Assembly (NCBI GenBank): GCA_015059335.1 | Contig: SVAP01000005.1 | Location: forward strand, 1 to 64,000 | Length of the DNA: 64,000 nt | From: Bacillota bacterium | GTDB taxonomy: Bacteria > Bacillota_I > Bacilli_A > RF39 > UBA660 | Direction: 5' to 3' | Part shown: in pieces, positions 45,265 through 54,371 of the stretch | Numbering within the stretch: the first letter of the stretch is position 1 | Layout: every line of letters starts with the position of its first letter | The notes under the pieces: model-generated | Databases searched by the model: none | Told to the model about the DNA's origin: nothing | Seen by the model: only the letters and a program-made list of their open reading frames with translations | Position numbers and translations under genes: made by a program

Positions 45265-46908
45265 TTAAACAACTGACTTAAGTTGTTTTAGTTTAAAATA
45301 TAAATCTACAGTTTTATCTTGATGAATTTCAATTTTATCTACTATTTTAAGTATTAACTCTCTTGGTGGATTTTTTCTTGTCTTAAGATATTCTTTTACC
45401 ACCTTCCCCGTTTCTAATAAATCCTCTACGCAATTCTTTTCTTTATATTCTATAGCAGCAGTTTTTAATTCATCAATTTCATATTGTTTCTTTTGTTTTT
45501 GTTCTTCAAACTTATCTGTTAATTTTTTATAAGTATCTGGTGAGATTATATCATTTAATCTATCCATATATAATTTTTCAATTTTTAGGTCAATGCTTTT
45601 TATATCAATTTCTAATTTACCGATTTTCTTTTCTAATGTGTCTGTATATGTTGAAAGAGTCTTTTTTCTTTTTTCTACTACATCCTCATATCCAATTAAA
45701 TCTATATATTTTTTACATACATTAGAAATAATATCTAATAGTTGTTCCTCTAAATTATTGTAGTTCATTGTATGTGGAGTACATTTATTATAAGCACTAT
45801 TTTTTCTGTAGAAATTACAATAGGTGTAAACATACTGCTTGTGGGTAGGACGATTATCTCTTTTTGGATTACCAACACCTATTTTGTGTCCACATTCATG
45901 ACAATACATTAATCCTTTAAAAGTTCTTATGTTTTCAGGTGTGGGTTGCCTATAATTTACTGCTAATAAATTTTGTACTCTTTCAAAAGTATCTTTATCA
46001 ATAATTGGTTCATGTGTTCCTTCAACAATTATCCAATCTTCTTCATTAGTCTTAACTATTTTCTTTTCTCTAAAACTCTTTTTAGTATGAACGTTTTGTA
46101 CCATATCACCAATATACATTCTGTTTCTTAACATATTCCTAATTGTGTGATAATTCCATTCGTAAGGAAATTGTGATTTCAATCCACGTCTAGTTTTTTT
46201 ATAAACTTCAGGAATAGGAACCTTTTCCTCACTCAATCTTTTCATAACTGCACTTTGTGATTGTAATTCTAAATATAAACTAAATACTTTTCTTACTATA
46301 TCTGCTGCTTCTTCATCTATAATTAGTTTGTGTTTATCATTTGGATCTTTAATATATCCAAACACTGGAATACCTCCCATATATTCTCCAGCAAATTGTT
46401 TAATTTTATAAACCCTTCTAATATTCTTTGATAAATCCCTAGAATATTTTTCATTTATAAAGTTGTTTAATGCTGCATACTCATTATTTGAGTTTTCTGA
46501 ATTCCCCGTATCTATTTGTTCTTGTATTGCTATATATCTAATATTATTATCTGGAAAATAACAATCTAGGTAGTAACTACATTCAAAATTACTTCTTCCA
46601 AGTCTTGATAAACTTTTAGTAATAACAACTTTAATAGTGCCATTTTCCATAGCTTCTTGCAATTCTTTCCAACCCGGTCTATCAAAGTTAGTACCACTAA
46701 CACCATCATCTACAAACTCTCTACACTTTTCTCCTATATTACCATTTCTAGTAATAAATTCATTCATTAACCTTCTTTGATTAGTAACACTCTCACTTTC
46801 ATCACTTGCTCCCACTTCATCAGCTAATGATAATCTAATATATTTAGCTATTTCATTTGATTTGTAATTCCTCAAAGTTGTATAGTAATTAGAACAATCG
46901 TAGTTCAT
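45265..46908 (-). CDS. Large serine recombinase
   Basis: The 547-residue protein starts behind GGAGG. Residues about 20-165 form the resolvase domain with the nucleophile Ser27 (KYIRLSLAD) and SRLGRSNFE. A PF07508-type recombinase domain lies at about 190-300. A zinc ribbon follows (CHECG at about 350, then C-terminal cysteines near YTYCNFY and NKCTPH). A long coiled coil lies at about 410-500. This architecture belongs to phage- and skin-type site-specific integrases. It lies at the cotE 3' junction, so it is the likely enzyme for the element. It is probably cotranscribed with the small ORF upstream. Confidence 0.95.
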   Translation of the reverse strand: MNYDCSNYYTTLRNYKSNEIAKYIRLSLADEVGASDESESVTNQRRLMNEFITRNGNIGEKCREFVDDGVSGTNFDRPGWKELQEAMENGTIKVVITKSLSRLGRSNFECSYYLDCYFPDNNIRYIAIQEQIDTGNSENSNNEYAALNNFINEKYSRDLSKNIRRVYKIKQFAGEYMGGIPVFGYIKDPNDKHKLIIDEEAADIVRKVFSLYLELQSQSAVMKRLSEEKVPIPEVYKKTRRGLKSQFPYEWNYHTIRNMLRNRMYIGDMVQNVHTKKSFREKKIVKTNEEDWIIVEGTHEPIIDKDTFERVQNLLAVNYRQPTPENIRTFKGLMYCHECGHKIGVGNPKRDNRPTHKQYVYTYCNFYRKNSAYNKCTPHTMNYNNLEEQLLDIISNVCKKYIDLIGYEDVVEKRKKTLSTYTDTLEKKIGKLEIDIKSIDLKIEKLYMDRLNDIISPDTYKKLTDKFEEQKQKKQYEIDELKTAAIEYKEKNCVEDLLETGKVVKEYLKTRKNPPRELILKIVDKIEIHQDKTVDLYFKLKQLKSVV

Positions 46909-46962
46909 AGTCCTCCTTTTCTTGAATAATCAATTTTGAAATTTTTGTAAGTATAAATTTTA

Positions 46963-47082
46963 TTATTTTAATGTTTTTTTTATATAATCATTCAAAAAAT
47001 CATTAAAATCCTTCATTAGTACATCTAATATGGTTTCTCCATCTTCTCTATAATACAAATTAATATTCAACGTTTTATTCAT
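46963..47082 (-). CDS. Small 39-residue protein upstream of the recombinase
   Basis: ATG 47082 follows AAAGGGGC with correct spacing. The product (MNKTLNINLYYREDGETILD, then VLMKDFNDFLNDYIKKTLK) is an intact short frame ending at 46963, 54 bases before the recombinase. Not recognised. Small ORFs beside large serine recombinases sometimes encode the directionality factor or another accessory protein. That role is inference. Confidence 0.6.
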   Translation of the reverse strand: MNKTLNINLYYREDGETILDVLMKDFNDFLNDYIKKTLK

Positions 47083-47103
47083 GTTTATTGCCCCTTTTAT
47101 TTA

Positions 47104-47131
47104 AGCATATGAATACAAAGCTCATTTATTA
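47104..47131 (-). promoter_or_regulatory. Possible SigE-type promoter for the recombinase unit
   Basis: On the minus strand TAATAAA (47131-47125), a 13-base spacer and CATATGCT (47111-47104) resemble the SigE pattern (KMATATT, 13-15 bases, CATACANT). It lies about 22 bases before the start of the small ORF. In such AT-rich DNA a chance match is possible. Confidence 0.3.
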
Positions 47132-47173
47132 ATCATTAATTTTTATTCTACAAAAAATCAGTTTTAATGCAAA

Positions 47174-47212
47174 CAAAAAAACTAAACATACTATCTATTT
47201 TAGTTTAGTTCT
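47174..47212 (-). terminator. Probable terminator behind the HAD gene
   Basis: The arms AACTAAAC and GTTTAGTT with a 15-nt loop are followed by TTTTTTTG on the minus strand. Confidence 0.55.
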
Positions 47213-47225
47213 TATTTCTTTATTT

Positions 47226-48008
47226 TTATATATTTAACTCGTTTAAAAATATTGCTACTCCATCTTCATCATTACTTTTAATTCTATATGTTGCCTTTTC
47301 TAACGCATTTTTTGTTGAATTACTAACTGCTGCACTTATTTTAGCTATTTCAAACATTGAAATATCATTATTGTCATTTCCGATAGCAATTATGTTTTCT
47401 TTTGATATATTCAAATATTCAGCTAATTTTAAAACCGCTATTCCTTTAGATGCTTCATTACTCACAACACTAAACCAAGTTTCTTCATTATTTTCTTTAG
47501 AAGAATCAAGAATATTCATTTTATATTCATTCTGCACTATTTCTTTAAATATATTGATTTTATTTTTTTCATGTCCAATTACCATAATTTGCTTTACTTT
47601 ACTATTAATAACTTCATCAAAATTTTGTTCTGTTAACAAGATTTGATTATCATTTCTTGTAAACTGAGTTACATACTCGATATTTTCTAATACAAACATT
47701 ATTCTTATATTATGTAGAATTGCATAATCATATAACAATTTACAATTTTTTTTATCTATATATTTTGCCCATATAATTTTTTGCTTCTGAACATCATATA
47801 TTTCTGAACCGTTTGAAGAAATCATAAAACTATTTATACCAACCTCATTGCTTATTTTGAGAGTATGATATCTTGGTCTCGCTGTACAAATTACTACTAT
47901 GTTTTCTTTTTCAATTTGTTTTTTTATTACCATTTTAGTAAAATCAGAAATCGTACCATCTGTTTTCCTAAGTGTTCCATCACTATCAATAGCAATTATA
48001 TGTTTCAT
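47226..48008 (-). CDS. HAD-superfamily (Cof-type) phosphatase
   Basis: The start is set at ATG 48008, with GAGGTGAAT upstream; ATG 48011 is equally possible. In about 260 residues motif I is IAIDSDGTLRK, the cap domain of type C2 follows, and motif IV is IAIGNDNNDISMFEIA. Cof-type enzymes dephosphorylate sugar phosphates, FMN or PLP. Here it is part of the element cargo. Confidence 0.85.
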   Translation of the reverse strand: MKHIIAIDSDGTLRKTDGTISDFTKMVIKKQIEKENIVVICTARPRYHTLKISNEVGINSFMISSNGSEIYDVQKQKIIWAKYIDKKNCKLLYDYAILHNIRIMFVLENIEYVTQFTRNDNQILLTEQNFDEVINSKVKQIMVIGHEKNKINIFKEIVQNEYKMNILDSSKENNEETWFSVVSNEASKGIAVLKLAEYLNISKENIIAIGNDNNDISMFEIAKISAAVSNSTKNALEKATYRIKSNDEDGVAIFLNELNI

Positions 48009-48031
48009 CATATTCACCTCAACATATTAAA

Positions 48032-48056
48032 ATATCAGTTCAAAGAGAACTGATAT
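48032..48056 (-). terminator. Rho-independent terminator
   Basis: ATATCAGTTC/GAACTGATAT stem with a 5-nt loop is followed by TTTTAATA on the minus strand, 3' of the Nudix gene. Confidence 0.7.
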
Positions 48057-48067
48057 TAATTTGCAAA

Positions 48068-48586
48068 TTATTCGTTTATTGTTGTTTTATATACACCAAA
48101 CAAATCGATCATTTCTCTTGCAATCCCTTTTTTATCACCATATTCTTCTGCATTTGCTTTCAATACATTTTCAACATCTGATAATGGTATATATCTCAAC
48201 TCAAAATTACCATCTTTTTCATTTTCAGTATATTCGGTATTTTCTAAATTAGGTTCTTCATCTGTCTTAATTTCGTAATAATATATTTCTATTTTTCTAT
48301 TCTTACCTTCTGCCGGCCAATCTTTATAATATCCAATTGCACAAGCAAAAGGTTTGATATTAGTTACATTTAATTCTATCCCAGTTTCTTCTAATACTTC
48401 TCTATTAACTGTTTGAATCAGCGTTTCATTATCTTCAACATGTCCTCCAGGAAATTGATAGTTGTTATGTGAATATCCTAACAACACTTCACTATTAGAA
48501 TTTACTAATAATACCTTTACCCTTTTTACAACCTCTGTCATATCTGAATCTGTCAAATTATATTTGTTAGTAATTATTTGTTTCAT
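48068..48586 (-). CDS. Nudix hydrolase
   Basis: The 172-residue protein has an intact Nudix box: GHVEDNETLIQTVN followed by REVLEETGIEL. It should cleave a nucleoside diphosphate linked to another group. It overlaps the end of the thymidylate-kinase-like gene by 20 bases, suggesting coupled expression within the element. Confidence 0.87.
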   Translation of the reverse strand: MKQIITNKYNLTDSDMTEVVKRVKVLLVNSNSEVLLGYSHNNYQFPGGHVEDNETLIQTVNREVLEETGIELNVTNIKPFACAIGYYKDWPAEGKNRKIEIYYYEIKTDEEPNLENTEYTENEKDGNFELRYIPLSDVENVLKANAEEYGDKKGIAREMIDLFGVYKTTINE

Positions 48587-49316
48587 TATTATCCCTCTCT
48601 TTTCTTAAAACTTTAGTTTTATTAGTTGAAACATTACTATTTATCTTATTACTGATTAATTCTGTAATTTTTTGAAAAGAGTATTGTTTATTCAAAAATA
48701 AATTTTCTATGGAAAATAAATCTTTTAAAATATCCAAATTTTCTCTTTTTTCAATAACTAAATCTAATAAGGTTAAAACTAAAGATGCTGTTTCTTCTAC
48801 TGATAAATCTTCATTATTTATCAATAAATATGGCATATTATATTTTTTTAGTGCTTCAAAATATTTATCATATCCATCAACATATAACCTTTTCTTTTTA
48901 AGATCATTATCAGATATATTTCTATTTTTAATTCTTTTTATTCGTTCTTCAACAGTTGCATACAATATTATTGTTAAATCAGGTAATCCATAATTTAAAG
49001 CAAACATATCAAATAAAGTTGAATTTTCTTCATTGTACGAAAAATAATATGTTGATAAAAAACCACGATCCATCAATATATCCTTTTTTTTAGAATCTTC
49101 TAATACAGATAAATATCCTACCAAATAGTACATTGCTTGAATATTACTAGAATAACAACCATATATTTTTTCTGTTATTTTTTTTGATTGTTCATCATTT
49201 AAATACAGCAATTTCTTTATTGGTTTCTCTGCTATTGGCATATTTAATGACATTGATAAATGATTTATAATCGTACTTTTTCCTACACCATCTAACCCTT
49301 CAATACTTATTAACAC
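48567..49316 (-). CDS. Thymidylate-kinase-like P-loop kinase
   Basis: A GTG start follows GGGGG. The 249-residue protein has Walker A EGLDGVGKST at the N-terminus and a DRGFLST motif corresponding to the DR(Y/F) motif of dTMP kinases. A LID-like basic region (ERIKRIKNRN) follows. A C-terminal extension of about 50 residues exceeds normal Tmk (about 210). As accessory cargo it may act on another nucleotide or small substrate. It is unlikely to be the housekeeping Tmk. Confidence 0.78.
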   Translation of the reverse strand: MLISIEGLDGVGKSTIINHLSMSLNMPIAEKPIKKLLYLNDEQSKKITEKIYGCYSSNIQAMYYLVGYLSVLEDSKKKDILMDRGFLSTYYFSYNEENSTLFDMFALNYGLPDLTIILYATVEERIKRIKNRNISDNDLKKKRLYVDGYDKYFEALKKYNMPYLLINNEDLSVEETASLVLTLLDLVIEKRENLDILKDLFSIENLFLNKQYSFQKITELISNKINSNVSTNKTKVLRKERDNNETNNY

Positions 49317-49374
49317 TTTAATCCCCCCTATAGAAAATTATAACAATTATATATATATTATAACATAAAATTTT

Positions 49375-50286
49375 CTATTTAATAAGTTTTTTGCTTTCAG
49401 TGAATAAAATATCATGATATAGTTTATGTTCAGGATAAGCATTTAACCATTTTAATGAATTTATACAATCATAAACCAACAATCTGTTTTCAAAATTCTC
49501 CACTTGACAAACTTCAGGATAATATTGAACTAAATAATACATAATTTTGTCATAGTCCTTTGGATTTACAGGTGATTGTAATCCTTTTTTTATTAAATTA
49601 TTGGGATTTCTAACCATTCTATTTATAGAATCAAAATCTTTATCTAATGGCGCAATACCACAGCATTCAAAATCTATCAATTTTAAACCATCATCTGAAT
49701 ATATAATATTATTAAAATGGATGTCTCCATGAGTAAATCCAAAACTAGCATTTTCAAAATACGATGCAAAAATATTTCTTAATTCACTCAAATAGTATAT
49801 CTTATCAGATGAAATTATTTTAGATAATTTAATGCTATTTAAATATTCATCATATTTTAATAGCATGTTTGCAATAGCTTCATTTTTTTGTTCTGTTGGT
49901 TTATGTATTTTTTTTAGTATTTGAACTAATTTATTTAAACAATGTTCCCTTTGAGATTCATTTAAAGATCCCCATACATTAAATAAGTTGTTACCACTTA
50001 TTTTTTCCTCAATAGTATAGATATATGGAATTGTTTCTTTTGAAGTATCATATGTTATTAATTTTGGATTAAAATAATTTGGGTTATCTATATAATATTG
50101 AATTTCATTTATTATTCCAAGTTCTTTTTCACTATTAATACAAATTTTAATTATATACATATTATTTATATTATATACAGCTCTATTAAACCCAATATTT
50201 TGTCGTTTGCAGCTCCAAACTTTCCCAAGACTATTCTTATTACATATTTCAACAACATAATTTATCAATGTATCTTCATTATTCAT
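49375..50286 (-). CDS. Aminoglycoside phosphotransferase (APH)-fold kinase 1
   Basis: The 303-residue protein has the catalytic loop FTHGDIHFNNII and the metal motif KLIDFECCG. An N-lobe precedes it. It could phosphorylate a small hydroxylated metabolite. It lies 36 bases downstream of the radical SAM gene. RBS GGAGG. Confidence 0.83.
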   Translation of the reverse strand: MNNEDTLINYVVEICNKNSLGKVWSCKRQNIGFNRAVYNINNMYIIKICINSEKELGIINEIQYYIDNPNYFNPKLITYDTSKETIPYIYTIEEKISGNNLFNVWGSLNESQREHCLNKLVQILKKIHKPTEQKNEAIANMLLKYDEYLNSIKLSKIISSDKIYYLSELRNIFASYFENASFGFTHGDIHFNNIIYSDDGLKLIDFECCGIAPLDKDFDSINRMVRNPNNLIKKGLQSPVNPKDYDKIMYYLVQYYPEVCQVENFENRLLVYDCINSLKWLNAYPEHKLYHDILFTESKKLIK

Positions 50287-50322
50287 TATTTAATCCTCCA
50301 TATTCCTATAATTATTTTTATT

Positions 50323-51252
50323 TTAATTAATTTTTTTTATTAGTTTTTTTATATTTGGATTATTTAGTTCCTGAATATTATCAATACCTAGCTCTCCCAT
50401 TTTATCACCTAAACACCATGAACGATCATTATAAAAATCTTTATATAAATAAATTTCCTTATCTATAATTTCTCCTACTTCATATCCAGGTTTACATATG
50501 CAAGTACACCCATATACTTTATTATCAGGAGTTATACATACTTTTTTTACCCCCGCACTGCATTGAAACCTATTTGGTTCATACACAGTATCTACACCAA
50601 ATGTACCACTTCTTCTAACTTCTAATTCATTAATATTATATTTTTCTCTAGCTTTTTTAATTTGTGAAAAAAAATCATTATAATCAACTAAATTCAATCC
50701 AATATCTGTTAAATTTTTAGCACGTCCTTGAATAAAAATTTTATTAAATTCAATTCCTGATGCACCTAATTCATATGCTGTATCACAAATATTAAAAGTG
50801 TCTTTAGCATTTTTATTTGTTATAGTAGTCATCAAAACAACTCTCAAATCTTTTTCTTTTAATTTTCTTATAACTTCATTTAACATCTCATTTGTAATTC
50901 CATTTAAGCTGTCTTGAATTCCAAAATGATATGACATAAATACAGTTTTAATTCCCGAAGATTTTAATAAATCAATGATTTCTGGTTCTTTAAATATTCT
51001 TAATCCATTAGTCATAATCCAATCTTGTCCTACTATTTTATAAGAACTTAAATATCCTAAATCAACTAGAGGTTCTGCACCATCTATTCTTACTATTTTA
51101 TATCTTTCAGAATAAAATTTTGCCAATTCTTCTAATTCTTCAGGTGTTCTATTACCTGTATAACCAATATAACAATGTTTACATGCTACATTACATTTTG
51201 AACAAGCCATTAAAATAACTCTATTCCCTTCATATTTTTTTAATTCACGCAT
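50323..51252 (-). CDS. Radical SAM enzyme with extra C-terminal cysteines
   Basis: The 309-residue protein has the radical SAM cluster CNVACKHC (a CxxxCxxC) near residue 18 and DGAEPLVD in place of the common GGEP. A C-terminal SPASM-like group of cysteines follows (CSAGVKKVC, GCTCICKPG). It would form a carbon radical for methylthiolation, epimerisation or cross-linking. The substrate is unknown. It starts next to the stop codon of APH-fold kinase 2. Confidence 0.88.
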   Translation of the reverse strand: MRELKKYEGNRVILMACSKCNVACKHCYIGYTGNRTPEELEELAKFYSERYKIVRIDGAEPLVDLGYLSSYKIVGQDWIMTNGLRIFKEPEIIDLLKSSGIKTVFMSYHFGIQDSLNGITNEMLNEVIRKLKEKDLRVVLMTTITNKNAKDTFNICDTAYELGASGIEFNKIFIQGRAKNLTDIGLNLVDYNDFFSQIKKAREKYNINELEVRRSGTFGVDTVYEPNRFQCSAGVKKVCITPDNKVYGCTCICKPGYEVGEIIDKEIYLYKDFYNDRSWCLGDKMGELGIDNIQELNNPNIKKLIKKIN

Positions 51253-52137
51253 TTACTTTTTCCTCCTCGCTTTTATATCTTTTTTAAACCAATTAGGTAT
51301 ATCACTTTGAAAATAATTGGTGAATTTTAAAAATTCTTTTAATTTTTGTTCACCATCAACCAATGATTTTCCATCAATCCTTAATGTATACAAAATATAG
51401 TCCAATATATATATAGAACCGAATAAATTATATACTTCCCAAAATTCCATAGGTATATTATTTTGAAAATAATTTTTAATTACACTTGAATAGAAATTAG
51501 GAAATTCCATATTACAAGCGTTACTAGTCAAATCCATCCAAGGATGTGAAATAGCACAAACATCCATATCAATAAATACTAATTTATTATCGTCAACTAT
51601 AATATTTCCTGGATGAAAATCGCCATGAATTATACTATTACCTTTTAATTCTTTAAGTGTATTTAGATGTTTCATTACAAAATCACGCAATAACATAATA
51701 TTTTCTTTTCCTATTTCTAACTCCAACACTTTTTTAATTTTTTTTGAAAATGATTCTATAAATCTATCATAAATTGCTATTTGACTAGATATATTAATAT
51801 TGTGCATTTTTAATAACTCTTTTGCAGCATATTCACCATATTGAATTTCTGTTTCAATATCAGTTATTTTTTTTTCTAAACTTGTACCATCTATCCATTC
51901 TAATAAAGCATATCCTTTTTCTTCAGTTAATAATCCTTTAGAATATATTTTAGGTACAGATATACCATTTTTTAATAACATTTCTATATTTTCTAAAGCT
52001 TTATATCTACTATTCATAAATCTCGCATCAAAAATTCTTAACAAATAATATTTATTGTTTTTATATAATTTATACTTTTCAACAGATGATGCTCCAGAAT
52101 TAATTTTTTCTACTACTAAATAATCTTCAAATTTCAT
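51253..52137 (-). CDS. APH-fold kinase 2
   Basis: In 294 residues the catalytic loop is IIHGDFHPGNIIV and the metal motif VFIDMDVCAISHPWMDL. It is closer to choline/homoserine kinase-type APHs than kinase 1. It starts immediately after the ABC ATPase stop. The pair of kinases on both sides of the radical SAM gene suggests a phosphorylated intermediate. Confidence 0.85.
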   Translation of the reverse strand: MKFEDYLVVEKINSGASSVEKYKLYKNNKYYLLRIFDARFMNSRYKALENIEMLLKNGISVPKIYSKGLLTEEKGYALLEWIDGTSLEKKITDIETEIQYGEYAAKELLKMHNINISSQIAIYDRFIESFSKKIKKVLELEIGKENIMLLRDFVMKHLNTLKELKGNSIIHGDFHPGNIIVDDNKLVFIDMDVCAISHPWMDLTSNACNMEFPNFYSSVIKNYFQNNIPMEFWEVYNLFGSIYILDYILYTLRIDGKSLVDGEQKLKEFLKFTNYFQSDIPNWFKKDIKARRKK

Positions 52138-52812
52138 TTACTCAATTTCTTTCTTTTTTATATTATCTTGTAAAATTGCTTTACCTCTTTGTATATGAAT
52201 AATTTTATCAGATATTTTATTAACAAATTCTTCCTCGTGAGAAACAATCAATAAAGTCATATCATCTTTAACCATTCTTATAATTAAATTTATTACTTCT
52301 TTTTTCATTTCTTTATCTAATGCGCTAGTTGGCTCATCCAATAAAATCAATTTTGGTTTCATAACTAAAGTACGAGCTATAGCAACTCTTTGTTTTTGTC
52401 CGCCAGATAATTCATCAGGATAACTATTTATTTTATCCTCTAGTCCTATTTTTTTCAAAATTTTCATTGATTCTTTTTTTGCACATATTTCTGAATATTT
52501 CTTTATTTTTATTAGACCAATAGTTAAATTTTGCAAAACGGTTAAATGTTCAAATAAATTATATTCTTGAAAAACTATCCCTACTTTTTGCCTCAAATCT
52601 AATATATTCATTTCAGTAATGTCAATATTGTCAAAATAAATATTACCATCATCAATAGTTTCTAATCTATTTATACATTTTAATAATGTACTCTTTCCGC
52701 ATCCTGATTTACCAATTATTGAAACAACTTCACCTTTGTTTATTTCCAAATTGATATTTTTTAAAACATAATTATTTTTATATTTTTTTGAAGCATTAAC
52801 TATTTTCAACAT
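52138..52812 (-). CDS. Amino-acid ABC transporter, ATP-binding protein
   Basis: The 224-residue GlnQ-type ATPase has Walker A GKSGCGKST, signature LSGGQKQRVAIAR and Walker B LILLDEPTSALD. It overlaps the permease stop by one base. Together with the next two genes it forms a complete polar amino-acid uptake system. Confidence 0.95.
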   Translation of the reverse strand: MLKIVNASKKYKNNYVLKNINLEINKGEVVSIIGKSGCGKSTLLKCINRLETIDDGNIYFDNIDITEMNILDLRQKVGIVFQEYNLFEHLTVLQNLTIGLIKIKKYSEICAKKESMKILKKIGLEDKINSYPDELSGGQKQRVAIARTLVMKPKLILLDEPTSALDKEMKKEVINLIIRMVKDDMTLLIVSHEEEFVNKISDKIIHIQRGKAILQDNIKKKEIE

Positions 52813-53588
52813 TATTTATCACCCCTTGCATAATTTCGCGGGTTTACTTTTTTATATAATAAATCTAAAATTTTGCTGATAAAATAGCACAATATAAAAT
52901 AAATTATAGCTGTTATTATTAACGGAAAGAACGCTTCATAAGTTCTATTTCTAATTATATCACTTGCTTTTGTAAGATCCATAATAGATATATACCCAGC
53001 TATAGAAGTTAATTTTACTAATGATACAACTTCATTTTTATATACTGGAATTGTATATGTTAAAGCTTGTGGTAATATAATATATTTTATAGTTTGAAAT
53101 TTATTGAATCCAAGTGCATATGCTGAGTGAATTTGTGAAATATTAATAGAATCCATAGCTCCTTTAAAAATTTCAGAAACATATGCAGAAAAATAAATAG
53201 AAAATGTAATAATTGCAACTAATACAGGTTCTATATTTATTCTCCCGAAAATAACATAATAAGCAGTTAGAAGCAACACAGTAATCGGAACACCTTGCAT
53301 CACTTTTACATAAAAACCCCCAATTTTTCTTAATGTTCTAAATTTGCTTTTTCTTATACAATAAATTAGTATTCCTAGCATTGTTCCTAAAATAATAGAT
53401 ATTATAGAAATAATTGTAGTTGATATAAATCCTTCTAATAATAATTTATATCTTTGTTCCTCTATTACAGTTCTAAAAAAACTTTCTATTATATTACTTA
53501 TAAAAAACCTTACATCAATTTTTAAAATAATGAACAAAATAATTACTAACAATATTATTAATAATATTTTTAATATATTTCTTTTCAT
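52812..53588 (-). CDS. Amino-acid ABC transporter, permease
   Basis: In 258 residues a long N-terminal helix is followed by an HisM/GlnP-type permease domain with five helices and the coupling EAA-like loop (SAYALGFNKFQTIKYIILPQ). The C-terminus is basic (RNYARGDK). It is coupled to the ATPase gene. Confidence 0.93.
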   Translation of the reverse strand: MKRNILKILLIILLVIILFIILKIDVRFFISNIIESFFRTVIEEQRYKLLLEGFISTTIISIISIILGTMLGILIYCIRKSKFRTLRKIGGFYVKVMQGVPITVLLLTAYYVIFGRINIEPVLVAIITFSIYFSAYVSEIFKGAMDSINISQIHSAYALGFNKFQTIKYIILPQALTYTIPVYKNEVVSLVKLTSIAGYISIMDLTKASDIIRNRTYEAFFPLIITAIIYFILCYFISKILDLLYKKVNPRNYARGDK

Positions 53589-53600
53589 ATAAACACCTTA

Positions 53601-54371
53601 CTATTGTCTTGTAACTAAAACTATTCCACCCGTATAATTTGGTTCAGAAAATAATACAACTTTTTGTCTTTCTTCAGTAACAATTATAGAACAACCTGCC
53701 ATATCTACTTTTCCAGAAACAAGAGCAGCTATCATTCCTTCAAACGCCATTTCGACAATTTCTATTTTATACCCCAACTTGTATCCAATATAATTGATTA
53801 TGTCAATATCATATCCAACTATTTTATTGTTTTTCATATATGCAAATGGTGCAGATCCTGATACAGTAGCAAATTTTATAATATCAGTATATTTATAATT
53901 GTATTTTTCTAATACTTTTAGTTCCTCTTTATCACCAAACCATTTTTCTTCTAGCTCTGTTAAGGTACCATCTTTTTTCATTTCTAAAATAATTTCATCT
54001 ATTTCTTCTTTTAAAGTATTTTTTTGTGGATTTATAGCAAAAGCATAACTGTCTATTGTCAATTTTTCATTTAAAATTTTTAATCCGTAATTATTTTTCA
54101 ATATTTCCTTTGCAAGTGGTTCATCTGTTAAAAAAGCATCTATCTTTCCAGATTTTAAAGCTGATATTTCATCGCTATAACTATTATAATAAGCAGGTGT
54201 TGCACTTTTTATATTGTTTTTCAGTATAGTATCATATTCTGAACCAGTATATACACCTATTTTAGAATTTGACAAGTCTTCAATATTATTAATAGATTTA
54301 AAATTATTAATACATCCAGTAATTAGTAAACAAAATGTTACTAATACTACATAACTAATTTTTTTTAACAT
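53601..54371 (-). CDS. Amino-acid ABC transporter, substrate-binding lipoprotein
   Basis: In 256 residues a lipobox (LITGC) is followed by a family 3 solute-binding domain in two lobes (IGVYTGSEYD, KIDAFLTDEPLA, IVGYDIDIINYIGYKLGY, GKVDMAGCSIIVTEERQ). The two-lobe sequence seems circularly arranged, with the usual first-lobe motif GYDIDI in the second half. It overlaps the ATP-grasp gene by 17 bases. It feeds an amino acid to the permease, perhaps the precursor of the cluster product. Confidence 0.9.
   Translation of the reverse strand: MLKKISYVVLVTFCLLITGCINNFKSINNIEDLSNSKIGVYTGSEYDTILKNNIKSATPAYYNSYSDEISALKSGKIDAFLTDEPLAKEILKNNYGLKILNEKLTIDSYAFAINPQKNTLKEEIDEIILEMKKDGTLTELEEKWFGDKEELKVLEKYNYKYTDIIKFATVSGSAPFAYMKNNKIVGYDIDIINYIGYKLGYKIEIVEMAFEGMIAALVSGKVDMAGCSIIVTEERQKVVLFSEPNYTGGIVLVTRQ

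Noticed and set aside
44823-45272. Gene start at TTG 45272 for the CotE 3' part
   Set aside because: The first 15 residues come from element sequence beyond the junction at 45230. There is no ribosome site, and the true N-terminus is found at 60612-60740.
48567-49316. Housekeeping thymidylate kinase tmk
   Set aside because: It lies inside the element, has a C-terminal extension, and is not beside holB or related genes.
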